From Acetobacteraceae bacterium (lineage in GTDB: Bacteria; Pseudomonadota; Alphaproteobacteria; Acetobacterales; Acetobacteraceae): a stretch of 64,000 nucleotides of DNA. The stretch lies in NCBI GenBank assembly GCA_947475245.1, contig CANJLW010000008.1:62001-126000 (forward strand), given 5' to 3'. The notes beneath the pieces are model-generated. The model saw nothing but the letters and a program-made list of their open reading frames with translations. It had not been told where the DNA came from and made no database searches. Positions 9,286 through 18,583 of this stretch are shown one piece after another. The position numbers and the translations under genes are program-made. Positions within the stretch are counted from its first letter, which is position 1; each line of letters opens with the position of its first letter.

Positions 9286-10677
9286 ATGGGATCACGGGAA
9301 GGCGCCGTCGCGCGCGCATTGGCCCATTTCGACACCAACGCCTTTCGCGACCACCTGGCCGAACTGGTCGCCATCCGCAGCACGTCCCAGGACCCGGGGC
9401 ACGAGGCTGACGTGATGCACTATCTGTCCGCCGCCATTCAGCCCTGGCTGGAACGCATGGGCTTTACCGTCGCGATCCATGCCAACCCCCGCGCCGGGTT
9501 CGGCCCGATCCTGACGGCGGAGCGGATCGAAGATCCGTCGCTGAAGACCATCCTGACCTACGGCCACGGCGATACCGTGCGCGGCCTGGAGGATCAGTGG
9601 CGCGCCGGGCTCGACCCCTGGACCCTGACGGAAGAAGGCGATCTTTGGTACGGGCGCGGTTCGGCCGACAACAAAGGCCAGCACGCGATCAACCTGTCCG
9701 CCCTGGAAGCCGTGCTGGCCGAACGCGGCGGCAAGCTGGGCTTCAACCTGAAGATGGTGCTGGAAACCAGCGAGGAACGCGGCTCTGTCGGATTGCGGGA
9801 GTTCGTGGCGGCCAACAAGGACGCGCTGGCCGCCGACGTGCTGATCGCCAGCGACGGGCCGCGCGTCACGCCGGACGTGCCGACGATCGCGACCGGCACG
9901 CGCGGGACGTATCATTTCGACCTCGTGCTGGACCTGCGTCCGGGCGGGGTGCATTCCGGCCATTGGGGCGGGCTGACCGCCGATCCCGCCGTGCTGCTGA
10001 CTCATGCGCTGGGCTGCATCGTCGATCGCAAGGGCAAGATCCTGGTGCGCGACTGGCTGCCGAGGAACGGCGTGCCGGCGTCGGTGCGATCCGTGCTGGC
10101 CGGCTGCCCGGTCGGCGGCGGCGGAGAGGCCGCGCGGATCGATCCGGACTGGGGCGAACCCGGCCTGACCTCGGCCGAGAAGATTTACGGCTGGAACAGT
10201 TTCATTGTGCTGGCGATGCTGTCGGGGCGGCCGGAAAACCCGGTGAACGCGGTGGCGCCGAACGCGCGCGCGCATTGCCAGATTCGCTACACCGTCGATA
10301 CCGACCCGGCGGATTTCGGCCCCGCCCTGCGCGCGCATTTGGATGCGGAGGGCTTTGCCAATGTGCGGATCGAAAACGCCGGCATCCGCATGCCCGCCAG
10401 CCGCACCGATCCCGCGCACCCCTGGGTGGGCTGGGCGGTTACCAGCATGGAACGGTCCATCGGCAAGCGGGTGCAGGTGATCCCGAACTCGTCCGGCGGT
10501 CTGCCCGGCGATGTGTTTGTCGATCATCTGGGCGTGCCGCTGATCTGGATCCCGCACAGCTATAACGGCTGCAAGCAGCACGGCCCGGACGAGCATTTCC
10601 TGAAGGGCCCGGCGCGGGAGGGCATGGCCGGCTACGCCGGGATTTGGTGGGATTTGGGCGCGGGGGGAACGCCTTAA
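9286..10677 (+). CDS. M20 family metallopeptidase
   Basis: 463-residue zinc peptidase or deacylase of the M20 (ArgE/DapE/CPG2) family. Metal-ligand motifs are visible: YGHGDTV (about residue 88), GRGSADNKGQ (about 125) and TSEERGS (about 160), with a dimerisation domain in the middle and HSYNGCKQHGPDEH near the end supplying a late ligand. It cleaves a terminal amide in a small peptide or acyl amino acid; specificity is not evident. The ATG follows GGAGAG. A palindrome downstream probably terminates it and the convergent gene. Confidence 0.88.
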   Translation: MGSREGAVARALAHFDTNAFRDHLAELVAIRSTSQDPGHEADVMHYLSAAIQPWLERMGFTVAIHANPRAGFGPILTAERIEDPSLKTILTYGHGDTVRGLEDQWRAGLDPWTLTEEGDLWYGRGSADNKGQHAINLSALEAVLAERGGKLGFNLKMVLETSEERGSVGLREFVAANKDALAADVLIASDGPRVTPDVPTIATGTRGTYHFDLVLDLRPGGVHSGHWGGLTADPAVLLTHALGCIVDRKGKILVRDWLPRNGVPASVRSVLAGCPVGGGGEAARIDPDWGEPGLTSAEKIYGWNSFIVLAMLSGRPENPVNAVAPNARAHCQIRYTVDTDPADFGPALRAHLDAEGFANVRIENAGIRMPASRTDPAHPWVGWAVTSMERSIGKRVQVIPNSSGGLPGDVFVDHLGVPLIWIPHSYNGCKQHGPDEHFLKGPAREGMAGYAGIWWDLGAGGTP

Positions 10678-10712
10678 CGGTTGGGGGGACGTAAACACGC
10701 GCTCCGCGCGTC

Positions 10713-10732
10713 AAAGGGGGCGCGCCCCCTTT
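10713..10732. terminator. Perfect 20-base palindrome, likely bidirectional terminator
   Basis: AAAGGGGGCGCGCCCCCTTT reads the same on both strands and lies between two convergent genes (M20 peptidase and the FGE-like gene). It is preceded by a second small inverted repeat, ACGCG-CTCCG-CGCGT, at about 10697-10711. The A-tract and T-tract flanks suit termination in both directions. The paired arrangement also resembles a REP-like dispersed element; no second copy was noticed in this window. Confidence 0.6.
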
Positions 10733-10776
10733 GGATACCCCGCAAGAGGTAAGGAGGCGAGGATACAGGACCAAAA

Positions 10777-11916
10777 CTAGGTTCTGACAACGCGGAAACC
10801 GATAGCGGCGCGCAGCCTGCTGCGGTCGCTGATGTCGCTGCCGAAGCGATATCCCGCGCGAGTGATGCGCGGGATAACGCTCCAGGAACCGCCGCGCGCA
10901 ACCCGCAAAGCGGTAACTGGGCCTGCGGTCCAAACAGAACCATCCGTCGGCGCGCCGCGATAATTGTTGTGCCACGGGTCGGCGCACCATTCCCAGACAT
11001 TGCCGAGCATGTCGTAGAGACCGAAAGGGTTAGGGAGAAAAGACCCGACGGGGGACGTGAACGCAAACCCGTCGTCGCCGGGAAAATACTGACCGGCATC
11101 GAAGGACGCGCCCAGCGCGGTCATCAACGACCGATCCGCGACATTGGCATAGCGACAGGCCTGGTCGCGATCGTCGCCCCAGAAGCGCGCCGATTGCGTG
11201 CCGCCACGCGCCGCATATTCCCACTCCGCCTCGCTCGGCAATCGATAGGAGTTTCCGAGCCAGGCCGCATAGGCGACTGCGTCTTCGTGCGTCACTCGCA
11301 CCACCGGGTCACGGTCGGTTTGTGCGAAGTCCCGGTCGAGCCAGCTGTGATCCCCCAATTCGACAGCGTTCCATATGCGCGCGATAGGGTCTAATTCGTC
11401 CACTTGAAAGGTCGGCATGACACGACCGGTATCGGCGACGAAGGCGGCGAATTCGCTGCGAGTGACAGGGTATTTACCGATCCAGAACGGGCGCGGGATC
11501 GTCACGCGATGGACCGGGCGGGCTTCCTCGTCGATGTCCCCGGATTGTTCGCGTTTCGACTCCGCCGTCGGAATCCCCATGTCGAAGGACCCGGCGGGGA
11601 TTTCCACCATCTCCGGCCCCGGCGGTTCCCGCAGTTCGCGCGATCGCGGCCTTCCCCGCACGTTGTCGAGCGTCGCGTTCACCAGCACCAGCGTGTCTGT
11701 CCCGCGCGCTTGCGTCAGATCGGCCCCGGTCAGATCGGCCTCGGCGAAGTTGAACCCCGACAGGTCGGAAGTCTTGAAGTCCACCCCGCGTAGATTGGCG
11801 CGGATGAAGGCAAAGCGTTTGTCCAATCCTGCGGCCCGAACCATGTCGGAGAATGGCAGGTCCCGCGCGGCGTGAAGAGCTTGGAACCGTGCCTTTTGTT
11901 CCTCGGTCAGGATCAT
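10777..11916 (-). CDS. Pentapeptide-repeat / FGE-sulfatase-fold (SUMF1-like) protein
   Basis: 379 residues in two parts. Residues about 35-80 form pentapeptide repeats (FIRANLRGVDF, DLSGFNFAEADLTGADL). Residues about 100-379 are a formylglycine-generating-enzyme-like domain (VEIPAGSFDMG, YRLPSEAEWEYAARGG, LGNVWEWCADP, RVARGGSW, IGFRVV). The two active-site cysteines of true FGE after the RGGS motif are absent (the region reads GGSWSVIPRI), so this is probably a C-lectin-fold binding domain or a non-FGE iron enzyme. GGAGGAAG precedes the ATG, which overlaps the upstream gene's stop (ATGA). Such domains also serve as targets of diversity-generating retroelements and as parts of conflict systems. 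Confidence 0.82.
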   Translation of the reverse strand: MILTEEQKARFQALHAARDLPFSDMVRAAGLDKRFAFIRANLRGVDFKTSDLSGFNFAEADLTGADLTQARGTDTLVLVNATLDNVRGRPRSRELREPPGPEMVEIPAGSFDMGIPTAESKREQSGDIDEEARPVHRVTIPRPFWIGKYPVTRSEFAAFVADTGRVMPTFQVDELDPIARIWNAVELGDHSWLDRDFAQTDRDPVVRVTHEDAVAYAAWLGNSYRLPSEAEWEYAARGGTQSARFWGDDRDQACRYANVADRSLMTALGASFDAGQYFPGDDGFAFTSPVGSFLPNPFGLYDMLGNVWEWCADPWHNNYRGAPTDGSVWTAGPVTALRVARGGSWSVIPRITRAGYRFGSDISDRSRLRAAIGFRVVRT

Positions 11917-12941
11917 CGCGCTTCCTCCCACACAAACGTCGCGTCGCCGAGATCGAAGCCCCAGGCCGTGTCCGGCGGGCAAAGTTTCAGAAAAGCTTCG
12001 AGCACGGCTTCATAGGCACGATCGGTTTCCTCCGGCTTATCGCGCAGGTCGAGATGCAGGCAGGTCGGATCGGGAATATAGACCTTGATGCTCGGCGGCT
12101 TTGGTTCGGCTGTAACGGCTCTTTTAAGCCGGACAAGCGGGTCGGATTCCTTCAGAGACGGCTGCGCGCCCCGCAGCGCGGAGGCGTTGTCCGAGGCGCT
12201 GAAGATCCACATCCGCGCCAATGCCTCGCAATGCGGCAGTGCGCGATCCGCGTTAAACTGTTCGGACTGGGTATATCCGTCGGAGGTCAGGTGAACCGCG
12301 ACTTTGGAGGTCCCGAGCATCGCGGTCGTGCCATCGGGCAGTTCGACCTGCGTGAGGCCGAACATCATGGACAGAAAAAGCAGGAAGTCGTCGGAACTTC
12401 CCTGCGAACCGGAAATCGAGAAGTCCGCCAATCTGGGAAAGCGCGGGCGGGGGTCGGATACCGTATGCATGCGGGTGCCGCCGGCGGTTTTTTTGTCCTT
12501 GCCAGGCGGCTCGGAACCGAAGGACGCATCGCCGCCAGGGTCGTCGGAGGGCGTCGAAGACGATAACCCAATAGTATCAGGGTCGATTTGGCCACCTATG
12601 GCTTTGGCGAACCTGACGAACTTGCGGTCTTCGTAGGTGTCTGTTTGGAACAGCGCGTTCCGCATGCCGATTAATGTTCCGGGCTGCGGTTTTTTGGATT
12701 TGCCCGTGACCAAAAGGTCATATGCCTTTTTCGTATAAGCTCCGCGCCCTTTAATGCCTTTGCCGACTGCGAGACAAAAATCGGGTATGTGCCAAGCCGC
12801 GCGCGGACCATTCGCCCGCGTGCCGTTCACCTCAACATGCCATTTCAGAAGTTCCCCGAAATTCCGAACTTCCGGAGACTTCCATGAATTACTTCCGGAT
12901 TCTTCACCAAAAGTCCCATTTTCGGGTTTCATAACTTCCAC
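11913..12941 (-). CDS. Unrecognised protein translationally coupled to the FGE-like gene
   Basis: 342 residues, function not recognised. The first ~115 residues are basic and helical (NFGELLKWHVEVNG ... GTLIGMRNALFQ) and could be a helix-turn-helix or DNA-binding module. Residues about 120-165 form a low-complexity Ser/Pro/Gly/Asp linker. The C-terminal half (LPDGTTAMLGTSKVAVHLTSDG ... CEALARMWIFSASD) is a compact unknown domain. Codon use is less GC-biased than in the neighbours, suggesting acquisition. The coupling to the pentapeptide/FGE-like gene indicates a two-gene unit in which this could be the regulator or effector. Confidence 0.7.
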   Translation of the reverse strand: MEVMKPENGTFGEESGSNSWKSPEVRNFGELLKWHVEVNGTRANGPRAAWHIPDFCLAVGKGIKGRGAYTKKAYDLLVTGKSKKPQPGTLIGMRNALFQTDTYEDRKFVRFAKAIGGQIDPDTIGLSSSTPSDDPGGDASFGSEPPGKDKKTAGGTRMHTVSDPRPRFPRLADFSISGSQGSSDDFLLFLSMMFGLTQVELPDGTTAMLGTSKVAVHLTSDGYTQSEQFNADRALPHCEALARMWIFSASDNASALRGAQPSLKESDPLVRLKRAVTAEPKPPSIKVYIPDPTCLHLDLRDKPEETDRAYEAVLEAFLKLCPPDTAWGFDLGDATFVWEEAR

Positions 12942-13006
12942 TCACTTCCTTATGACTTGGTCAATACATGGGATAGTCTTCAGCATCCAATTGGAGACAC
13001 GCTCCG

Positions 13007-13198
13007 ATGACCCGCTTCGACATCGCCCAAACCGCGCTCGAACTCTTCCGCCAACACATCGCGATCCTGATGGCGGACCACGACCGTTTCCACAAGACGG
13101 TGTTCGCCTCCCTGTACCTTTGCTTGGCGGCGGAGCATCTCGAGGACGGGAAATGGCGGATCTACGGCCTCATGGCCCTCGCCTCCCTCCTCCTCTGA
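13007..13198 (+). CDS. Small hypothetical protein
   Basis: 63 residues, with a strongly GC-biased third codon position and a GGAGA ten bases before the ATG, which support a real gene. The C-terminus is hydrophobic (YGLMALASLLL). No family recognised. It sits between the FGE-like pair (divergent) and the SDR gene, and a 74-codon antisense frame across it looks less convincing. Confidence 0.45.
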   Translation: MTRFDIAQTALELFRQHIAILMADHDRFHKTVFASLYLCLAAEHLEDGKWRIYGLMALASLLL

Positions 13199-13329
13199 CC
13201 GCAAACCGCACCGCGCGCTCCGACCTCTCCCACCGCCAGAGGTTCAATCGACGCGCACCCACTTTTCGGCGACCCCGTCACGGTCCATCATGGACCCGGA
13301 GTCACAGTTCAAACGGGAGGAACCACCCA

Positions 13330-14076
13330 ATGGCAGATCGTATCGCCGTCATCACCGGCGCGGGCAGCGGAATCGGACGCTCATCCGCACTCGAACTCTG
13401 CGCCACCGGCTGGTCGGTCGCCCTGCTCGGCCGGCGCCGGGACGCGCTGGAAGAAACCGCCGGCCTCGCCACCGGCGGACGCACCCTGATCTGCCCAACC
13501 GACGTCAGCGACCCCGATGCCGTCGCCGCGACCTTCGCCAAGGTCCTGGCCACCTACGGACGCATCGACATGCTGTTCAACAACGCCGGCGGCAACGTGC
13601 CGATGACCAATTTCGGCGACATGACGTGGGAAGCCTGGAAAAGCGTCGTCGACGTCAACCTGAACGGCATGTTCCTCTGCGCCAACGCCGCGTTCCGCAT
13701 CATGCGCGACCAAAAGCCGATGGGCGGACGGATCATCAACAACGGCTCGATCTCCGCGCATAACCCGCGCCCGGGATCGTCGGCCTACACCACCACCAAA
13801 CACGCGGTCACCGGGCTGACCAAGTCGATCGCGCTCGACGGGCGGCAGTTCGACATCGCCTCGTCGCAGATCGACATCGGCAACGCCGCCACGCCGATGA
13901 CGGCGAAATCCACCAACGGACAGTTGCAGCCCTATGGCGGCATGGCCGTGGAACCGCGCATGGACGTGACCCATGTCGGCCAACAGGTCGCCTTCATGGC
14001 CAACCTGCCGCTGGAATCCAACATCCAGTTCGTCACCATCATGGCCACGAAGATGCCCTGGATCGGCCGCGGCTGA
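13330..14076 (+). CDS. SDR-family NAD(P)-dependent oxidoreductase
   Basis: 248-residue Rossmann-fold dehydrogenase. It has the cofactor motif TGAGSGIG (residues about 8-15), NNAGG, and the catalytic Ser with YxxxK (NGSISAHN ... AYTTTK). GGGAGGA precedes the ATG; a longer upstream frame overlaps the divergent accessory gene and is not credible. It heads a run of same-strand catabolic genes (esterase, NHL protein, two hydrolases) and may act on an alcohol or ketone in that pathway; the substrate is unknown. Confidence 0.9.
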   Translation: MADRIAVITGAGSGIGRSSALELCATGWSVALLGRRRDALEETAGLATGGRTLICPTDVSDPDAVAATFAKVLATYGRIDMLFNNAGGNVPMTNFGDMTWEAWKSVVDVNLNGMFLCANAAFRIMRDQKPMGGRIINNGSISAHNPRPGSSAYTTTKHAVTGLTKSIALDGRQFDIASSQIDIGNAATPMTAKSTNGQLQPYGGMAVEPRMDVTHVGQQVAFMANLPLESNIQFVTIMATKMPWIGRG

Positions 14077-14080
14077 CGCC

Positions 14081-15694
14081 ATGTTCAGCCGTCGGGGATT
14101 GATCGGAACGGCGGCGGGGCTACTGGGTTCGGCGAACGCCTTCGCCGCGTCCAAACCCGCCGCCAACGCCAGCGTCGTCGCCGCCACCCATCGCGGCAAG
14201 GTGCGCGGCGCGATGCAGGACGGCATTCGCGTCTTCAAGGGCATCCCCTATGGCGCATCGACCGAGGGCGGCAACCGCTTCCGCCCGCTGAAACCGCCCA
14301 AGCCGTGGAACGGCGTGCGCGACGCATTGTCCTTCGGGCCGATGTGTCCGCAACTGACCGGCGAACGATCCAGCCTGACCGCGTCCTGGACCTATGACAA
14401 GGACAGCAGCGAGGAATGCCTGGTCCTGAACGTCTGGACCCCCGGGCTGCGCGATCACCGTAAACGCCCGGTCATGGTGTGGTTCCACGGCGGCGGATTC
14501 TCGTCCTTGTCCGGCTCGCGCAACGTGTTCGACGGCACCCGTCTCTGCCAAAAGGGCGATGTCGTCGTCGTCACGCTCAACCACCGCCTGAACATCTTCG
14601 GGCACCTGTACCTGGCGGGTCTGGCGGGCACCGAATTCGCGGAATCCGGCAATGTCGGCGTGCTCGATCTGATATCGGCGCTGCGCTGGGTGCACGACAA
14701 CATCGCCGAATTCGGCGGCGATCCCGCCAATGTCACGATTTTCGGCCAATCCGGCGGCGGCGGCAAAGTCAGCACCCTGATGGCCATGCCGCAGGCGCGC
14801 GGGCTTTACCACCGCGCCATCGTGCAAAGCGGATCGCATCTGGAAGGCCTGACGCCGGACGAGGCGACGAAACACACGCTGACCCTGATCGCCGCGCTCG
14901 GGATGAAACCGAATGAGGCCGCGCAACTGGCGAAACTGCCGGTCGAACGCCTGCTCGACGCCCTGCGCAAGGTCATGTCCGCCCCCGGCGTTCGGCCAAA
15001 CTACAGCCCGGTGGTCGACGGGCACACGCTGCCAAAGGGCATGTGGCTGCCCGACGCGCCGCCCGTGTCGGCCAACGTGCCGATGATGATCGGCACCACG
15101 CGCACGGAAACCACGGCGCTGATCGGCGCCGGCGACCCGACGACATTCGAACTCGACGAACCGACCCTGCGTAAGAAACTCGCCGCCTGGGTGCCGGAAA
15201 AGGAGATCGAGCGCGTCATCGCCGGCTTCCGCCAGAAACAACCCAACGCCACCCCGTCCGACCTGTTTTTCGCCATCACCACCGCTCGGCGGGTGCGCCA
15301 GCAGGCGTGGGTGCAGGCCGAACGCAAGGCCGCGCAGAACAGCGCGCCAGTCTGGCTGTACGAGGTCGAATGGGCAACGCCGGTCGAAGGCGGCAAGTGG
15401 CGGTCCCCGCACTCCCTGGAACTGGCCTTCGTGTTCGACAATGTCGCGAAGTCAGAGGCGATGGTCGGCACCGGTTCGGCGCCGCAAGCCCTGGCGGATC
15501 AAATGAGCGCGGCCTGGCTGGCCTTCGCCAAATCCGGCAACCCGAACACACCGGCGATCCCGCAATGGCCGGCGTTCAAGCCCGCGGAACGCGCGACGAT
15601 GGTGTTCGACGTGAAGTCGAAAGTCGTCAACGATTTTCGCGGCGACGAACGCACGCTGCTGGCGTCGCTGCCGCTTTATCGGGTCAACCGCTGA
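14081..15694 (+). CDS. Type-B carboxylesterase with Tat-type signal
   Basis: 537-residue alpha/beta-hydrolase esterase. The N-terminus ([14 protein letters not shown] ... AFA) looks like a twin-arginine signal, implying export of a folded enzyme to the periplasm. Motifs: oxyanion hole HGGGF, nucleophile elbow FGQSGGGG (usually GESAGG in the family), and the family start HRGKVRG with FKGIPYG. The start codon lies four bases after the SDR stop. It hydrolyses a carboxylic ester; natural substrate unknown. Confidence 0.88.
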   Translation: MFSRRGLIGTAAGLLGSANAFAASKPAANASVVAATHRGKVRGAMQDGIRVFKGIPYGASTEGGNRFRPLKPPKPWNGVRDALSFGPMCPQLTGERSSLTASWTYDKDSSEECLVLNVWTPGLRDHRKRPVMVWFHGGGFSSLSGSRNVFDGTRLCQKGDVVVVTLNHRLNIFGHLYLAGLAGTEFAESGNVGVLDLISALRWVHDNIAEFGGDPANVTIFGQSGGGGKVSTLMAMPQARGLYHRAIVQSGSHLEGLTPDEATKHTLTLIAALGMKPNEAAQLAKLPVERLLDALRKVMSAPGVRPNYSPVVDGHTLPKGMWLPDAPPVSANVPMMIGTTRTETTALIGAGDPTTFELDEPTLRKKLAAWVPEKEIERVIAGFRQKQPNATPSDLFFAITTARRVRQQAWVQAERKAAQNSAPVWLYEVEWATPVEGGKWRSPHSLELAFVFDNVAKSEAMVGTGSAPQALADQMSAAWLAFAKSGNPNTPAIPQWPAFKPAERATMVFDVKSKVVNDFRGDERTLLASLPLYRVNR

Positions 15695-15718
15695 CCCCAA
15701 TTCCCAATGGAGACGTCC

Positions 15719-16675
15719 ATGTCGATCGTAATCGGAGACGGCGATTATCGTTACGAAGTGATCGAAAACTGGGGCCGGCTGCCCGATGGCTGGCGCTATG
15801 GCGAAGTCGCCGCCGTCGGCGTGGACAGTAAAGATCAGGTCTACGTCTTCAGCCGCGGCAAGCACCCGATGACCGTGTTCGACCGCCAAGGCAACTTCCT
15901 GCGCTCCTGGGGAGAGGGCCTGTTCAGCCGCCCGCACGGCGTTCATGTCGGCCCCGACGATTCGATCTGGTGCACCGACGACGGCGATCATACCGTGCGG
16001 CAAATGACCCCCGAGGGCAAAATGCTGCTGGAAATCGGCGTGCCCGGCAAACCCGCGCCGTACATGAGCGGCGATCCGTTACACCGCTGCACCCACACCG
16101 CCCTGTCCCCGTCGGGCGATATCTACGTCGCCGACGGCTACGGCAACGCGCGGGTGCATAAATACGCGCCAAACGGCAAATTACTGTTCTCCTGGGGGCA
16201 GCCCGGCACCGATCCCGGCGAATTCAACATCGTCCACAATATCTGCTGCGACGAAGACGGCTGGGTCTATGTCGCCGATCGGGAGAACCACCGCATCCAG
16301 GTGTTCGACGGCAACGGCAAGTTCGAGACGCATTGGCACAACATGCACCGCCCCTGCGGGCTGTGCATGACGCGCGGCAAGAACCCGATCGCTTATATCG
16401 GGGAAAGTGGGCCGAGCATGTCGGTGAATGTGAACAGTCCGGGGATCGGGCCGAGGGTGAGTTTGTGGACGCTGGACGGCAAGCGTATCGCCCGCGTCGG
16501 CGACGCAACGTCGGCGGCCCCCAGCCAGTTCACCTCCCCGCACGGCGTAGCGGTCGACTCCCGCGGCGATATCTATGTCGGAGAGGTCGCGCGCACCGCG
16601 ATGAAGAACAAGGGCACCCCGATCCCCGACGACCAGGACATACGCTGCATGCAAAAGCTGGTGCGGCTGCCTTGA
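15719..16675 (+). CDS. NHL-repeat beta-propeller protein
   Basis: 318 residues of repeating NHL blades (RPHGVHVGPDDSIWCTDDGDH, GDIYVADGYGNARVHKYAPNG, GWVYVADRENHRIQVFDGNG, FTSPHGVAVDSRGDIYVGE), as in six-bladed propellers such as peptidyl-alpha-hydroxyglycine lyase or lactonase-like enzymes. No signal peptide. The second in-frame ATG is chosen because GGAGA precedes it at good spacing. Its stop overlaps the TTG start of the next hydrolase. Likely an enzyme or sensor of the same catabolic operon. Confidence 0.83.
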   Translation: MSIVIGDGDYRYEVIENWGRLPDGWRYGEVAAVGVDSKDQVYVFSRGKHPMTVFDRQGNFLRSWGEGLFSRPHGVHVGPDDSIWCTDDGDHTVRQMTPEGKMLLEIGVPGKPAPYMSGDPLHRCTHTALSPSGDIYVADGYGNARVHKYAPNGKLLFSWGQPGTDPGEFNIVHNICCDEDGWVYVADRENHRIQVFDGNGKFETHWHNMHRPCGLCMTRGKNPIAYIGESGPSMSVNVNSPGIGPRVSLWTLDGKRIARVGDATSAAPSQFTSPHGVAVDSRGDIYVGEVARTAMKNKGTPIPDDQDIRCMQKLVRLP

Positions 16676-17427
16676 TCCGCCTGCACCGCCGGGGCAAAGG
16701 ACCGCCCTTGGTGCTGCTGCATTGCCTGGGCATGTCGCATCGCATGTGGGGCTGCCTCGACACGCTGGCGGACAGCTTCGAACTGATTACCTGCGACTTT
16801 CCCGGCCATGGCGACGCGCCGGTGCCCGACGCCGCCTATCGGATCGAGGATCTGTCGGATCGCCTCGCCGTCGCCCTGCGTCAGGCCGGGATCGCGCGCG
16901 CGCACGTGCTGGGCCTGTCGCTGGGCGGGTGCGTGGCGCAGTATCTGGCGGCGGAGACGCCCGATCTCGTGGATCGGCTGATCCTGTGCGACACCACGCC
17001 CTGCTACGACGACGACGCGCGCGGTAATTGGCGCGTCCGGGCCGCCGCCGCGCGCGAATACGGGCCGACAAGCCTGCTGCGTCAGGTCGAACCGGTCTGG
17101 TTCACCCCGGACTATCTGGCGCGACAACCGACGCCGCCCGGTCTGGCGCTGATGCGCGAAAGCTTCGCCGCCTGCCCGCCCGAAGGCTACGCTCTGGCCT
17201 GCGAGGCGCTGGCGGTGGTCGATCTGACCGAACTGATGGACGAAATCCACGCGCGCACCCTGGTGCTGTGCGGCGATCACGAACGGCTCGCCTTCCGAGA
17301 GGCCGCCGACTGGCTGGCACAGAGCATTCGCGGCGCGAAACTGGCCTGGGTGCCGAAGGCCGCGCATGCCTCGGTGCTTGAACAACCCGCCTGGATCGCG
17401 GCCGTGCTGCGTTCGTTTTTGGGATAA
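16672..17427 (+). CDS. Alpha/beta hydrolase (3-oxoadipate enol-lactonase-like)
   Basis: 251 residues. Nucleophile elbow GLSLGG (about residue 82), oxyanion segment LHCLGMS, acid residue in VLCGDHERL and catalytic His in KAAHASVLEQP give a complete triad. The overall pattern resembles PcaD-type lactonases. The TTG start (TTGA) overlaps the upstream stop and gives the normal short N-terminus; no ATG or GTG is better placed. Substrate unknown. Confidence 0.85.
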   Translation: MIRLHRRGKGPPLVLLHCLGMSHRMWGCLDTLADSFELITCDFPGHGDAPVPDAAYRIEDLSDRLAVALRQAGIARAHVLGLSLGGCVAQYLAAETPDLVDRLILCDTTPCYDDDARGNWRVRAAAAREYGPTSLLRQVEPVWFTPDYLARQPTPPGLALMRESFAACPPEGYALACEALAVVDLTELMDEIHARTLVLCGDHERLAFREAADWLAQSIRGAKLAWVPKAAHASVLEQPAWIAAVLRSFLG

Positions 17428-17450
17428 ATTTTGGGGAAAGGAAGTCCGCC

Positions 17451-18200
17451 ATGCCGTTCTACGAAAGAGGCGCCACCCGTATTCATTACGAGGAATCCGG
17501 TTCCGGCTATCCGCTGCTGATCATTCCCGGCGGCGGTCTGAACTCCACCCTGGGGTTCTTCACCGGCAGCGCGCCGTTCAATCCGATGGAGGTCTTCAAG
17601 GACGAATATCGCTGCATCGCGATGGATTTGCGCAACGCCAACACCGGGCAATCGACCGGCCCGTTGGAAGTCGATCGCCCCTGGGACTCCCACGCCGACG
17701 ATCAGCTTGGGCTGATGGATCACCTCGGCATCGACAAATTCCTGGTGATGGGCTTCTGCATCGGCGGGCCGTTCATCTGGAACCTGCTGCGCAGGGCGGG
17801 AGGCCGGATTCCCGCGGCGGTGCTGGCACAGCCCAGCGGCGGGCGGCCGGAAATGCCGGATTTGTTCTATAACAACAACATCACCGGCTGGGCGCCGACC
17901 CTGATGGCGCAAAACCCCGACATCACGCTGCCGATGGTCGAAGCGTTCCTGGGCAAGATGTACGGCGCGAACAAGGATTTCGTCTTTACCGTGCCGCGCG
18001 ACTTCGTGCGCCAGTGCCAGACCCCCGTGCTGATCCTGCCCGACGACGTGCCCGCCCATCCCTTCGCCGTGGCCATGGAATCCGCTCGTTTGGCCCCGCG
18101 GTCAGAAGTCTGCCTGTATCCCTGGAAAGACCCCAAGGACCTGATCCCGCTGGTGACGCGTCAGGTGCGTTCCTTCATGCGCGCGCACCGGCCGCGCTAA
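17451..18200 (+). CDS. Alpha/beta hydrolase with cysteine nucleophile
   Basis: 249 residues of alpha/beta-hydrolase fold (HYEESGSGYPLLIIPGGG at the start). The nucleophile elbow is GFCIGG, so Ser is replaced by Cys as in dienelactone hydrolases. A possible acid lies in LILPDDVPAHP, but the expected C-terminal catalytic His position reads YPWKDPKDL, with no His. It may have altered chemistry or be a binding protein. GGAAAGGAAG precedes the ATG. Last gene of the SDR-esterase-NHL-hydrolase run. Confidence 0.82.
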   Translation: MPFYERGATRIHYEESGSGYPLLIIPGGGLNSTLGFFTGSAPFNPMEVFKDEYRCIAMDLRNANTGQSTGPLEVDRPWDSHADDQLGLMDHLGIDKFLVMGFCIGGPFIWNLLRRAGGRIPAAVLAQPSGGRPEMPDLFYNNNITGWAPTLMAQNPDITLPMVEAFLGKMYGANKDFVFTVPRDFVRQCQTPVLILPDDVPAHPFAVAMESARLAPRSEVCLYPWKDPKDLIPLVTRQVRSFMRAHRPR

Positions 18201-18230
18201 GTCCGCGCAAAACCGATCCGACGGGGGTGG

Positions 18231-18566
18231 CTACGGCAACTCCGTCGGGTCGGGAAAGCTGAACGCGATCGGTGCCAGCACCAGCCCGATTGCCCAGGCC
18301 AGATAAATCGTAATCAGAAAATCGCGCGGCTTATAGGTCGCGGCGAATCGTTTCGCGATCCACCAGGGCGCGACCAGGGGCACCAGCACGACGATCGGAC
18401 TGATCGTCGCCCAGGCGGAAATGCCCATGAAAAAGACCATCACGATGGAGACAAAGACCGGCGGGATGCACCCCATGATCAAGGTTTCGTGGCGAAACCG
18501 CGCGCTGGCATACAGCACGAAGATGAACATGGTCAGAGTGGCGCCGTAAAACAGCGCCTCCATCAC
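18231..18566 (-). CDS. Small membrane protein
   Basis: 111 residues with three or four hydrophobic segments (ALFYGATLTMFIFVLYA, CIPPVFVSIVMVFFMGI, ISPIVVLVPLVAPWW, FLITIYLAWAIGLVLAPIAF). No family recognised. It follows the aspartate-dehydrogenase-like gene by 17 bases and is probably cotranscribed with it and mobA. Two adjacent ATG codons make the exact start uncertain by one residue. Confidence 0.65.
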   Translation of the reverse strand: MMEALFYGATLTMFIFVLYASARFRHETLIMGCIPPVFVSIVMVFFMGISAWATISPIVVLVPLVAPWWIAKRFAATYKPRDFLITIYLAWAIGLVLAPIAFSFPDPTELP

Positions 18567-18583
18567 CGCCAGAAACGGGGTGA

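Noticed and set aside
10785-10890. Confirmed diversity-generating retroelement
   Set aside because: The variable-region-like segment of the FGE-fold gene is suggestive, but all members of this fold share the RGGSW...GFR pattern and no reverse transcriptase or template repeat is visible in the window.
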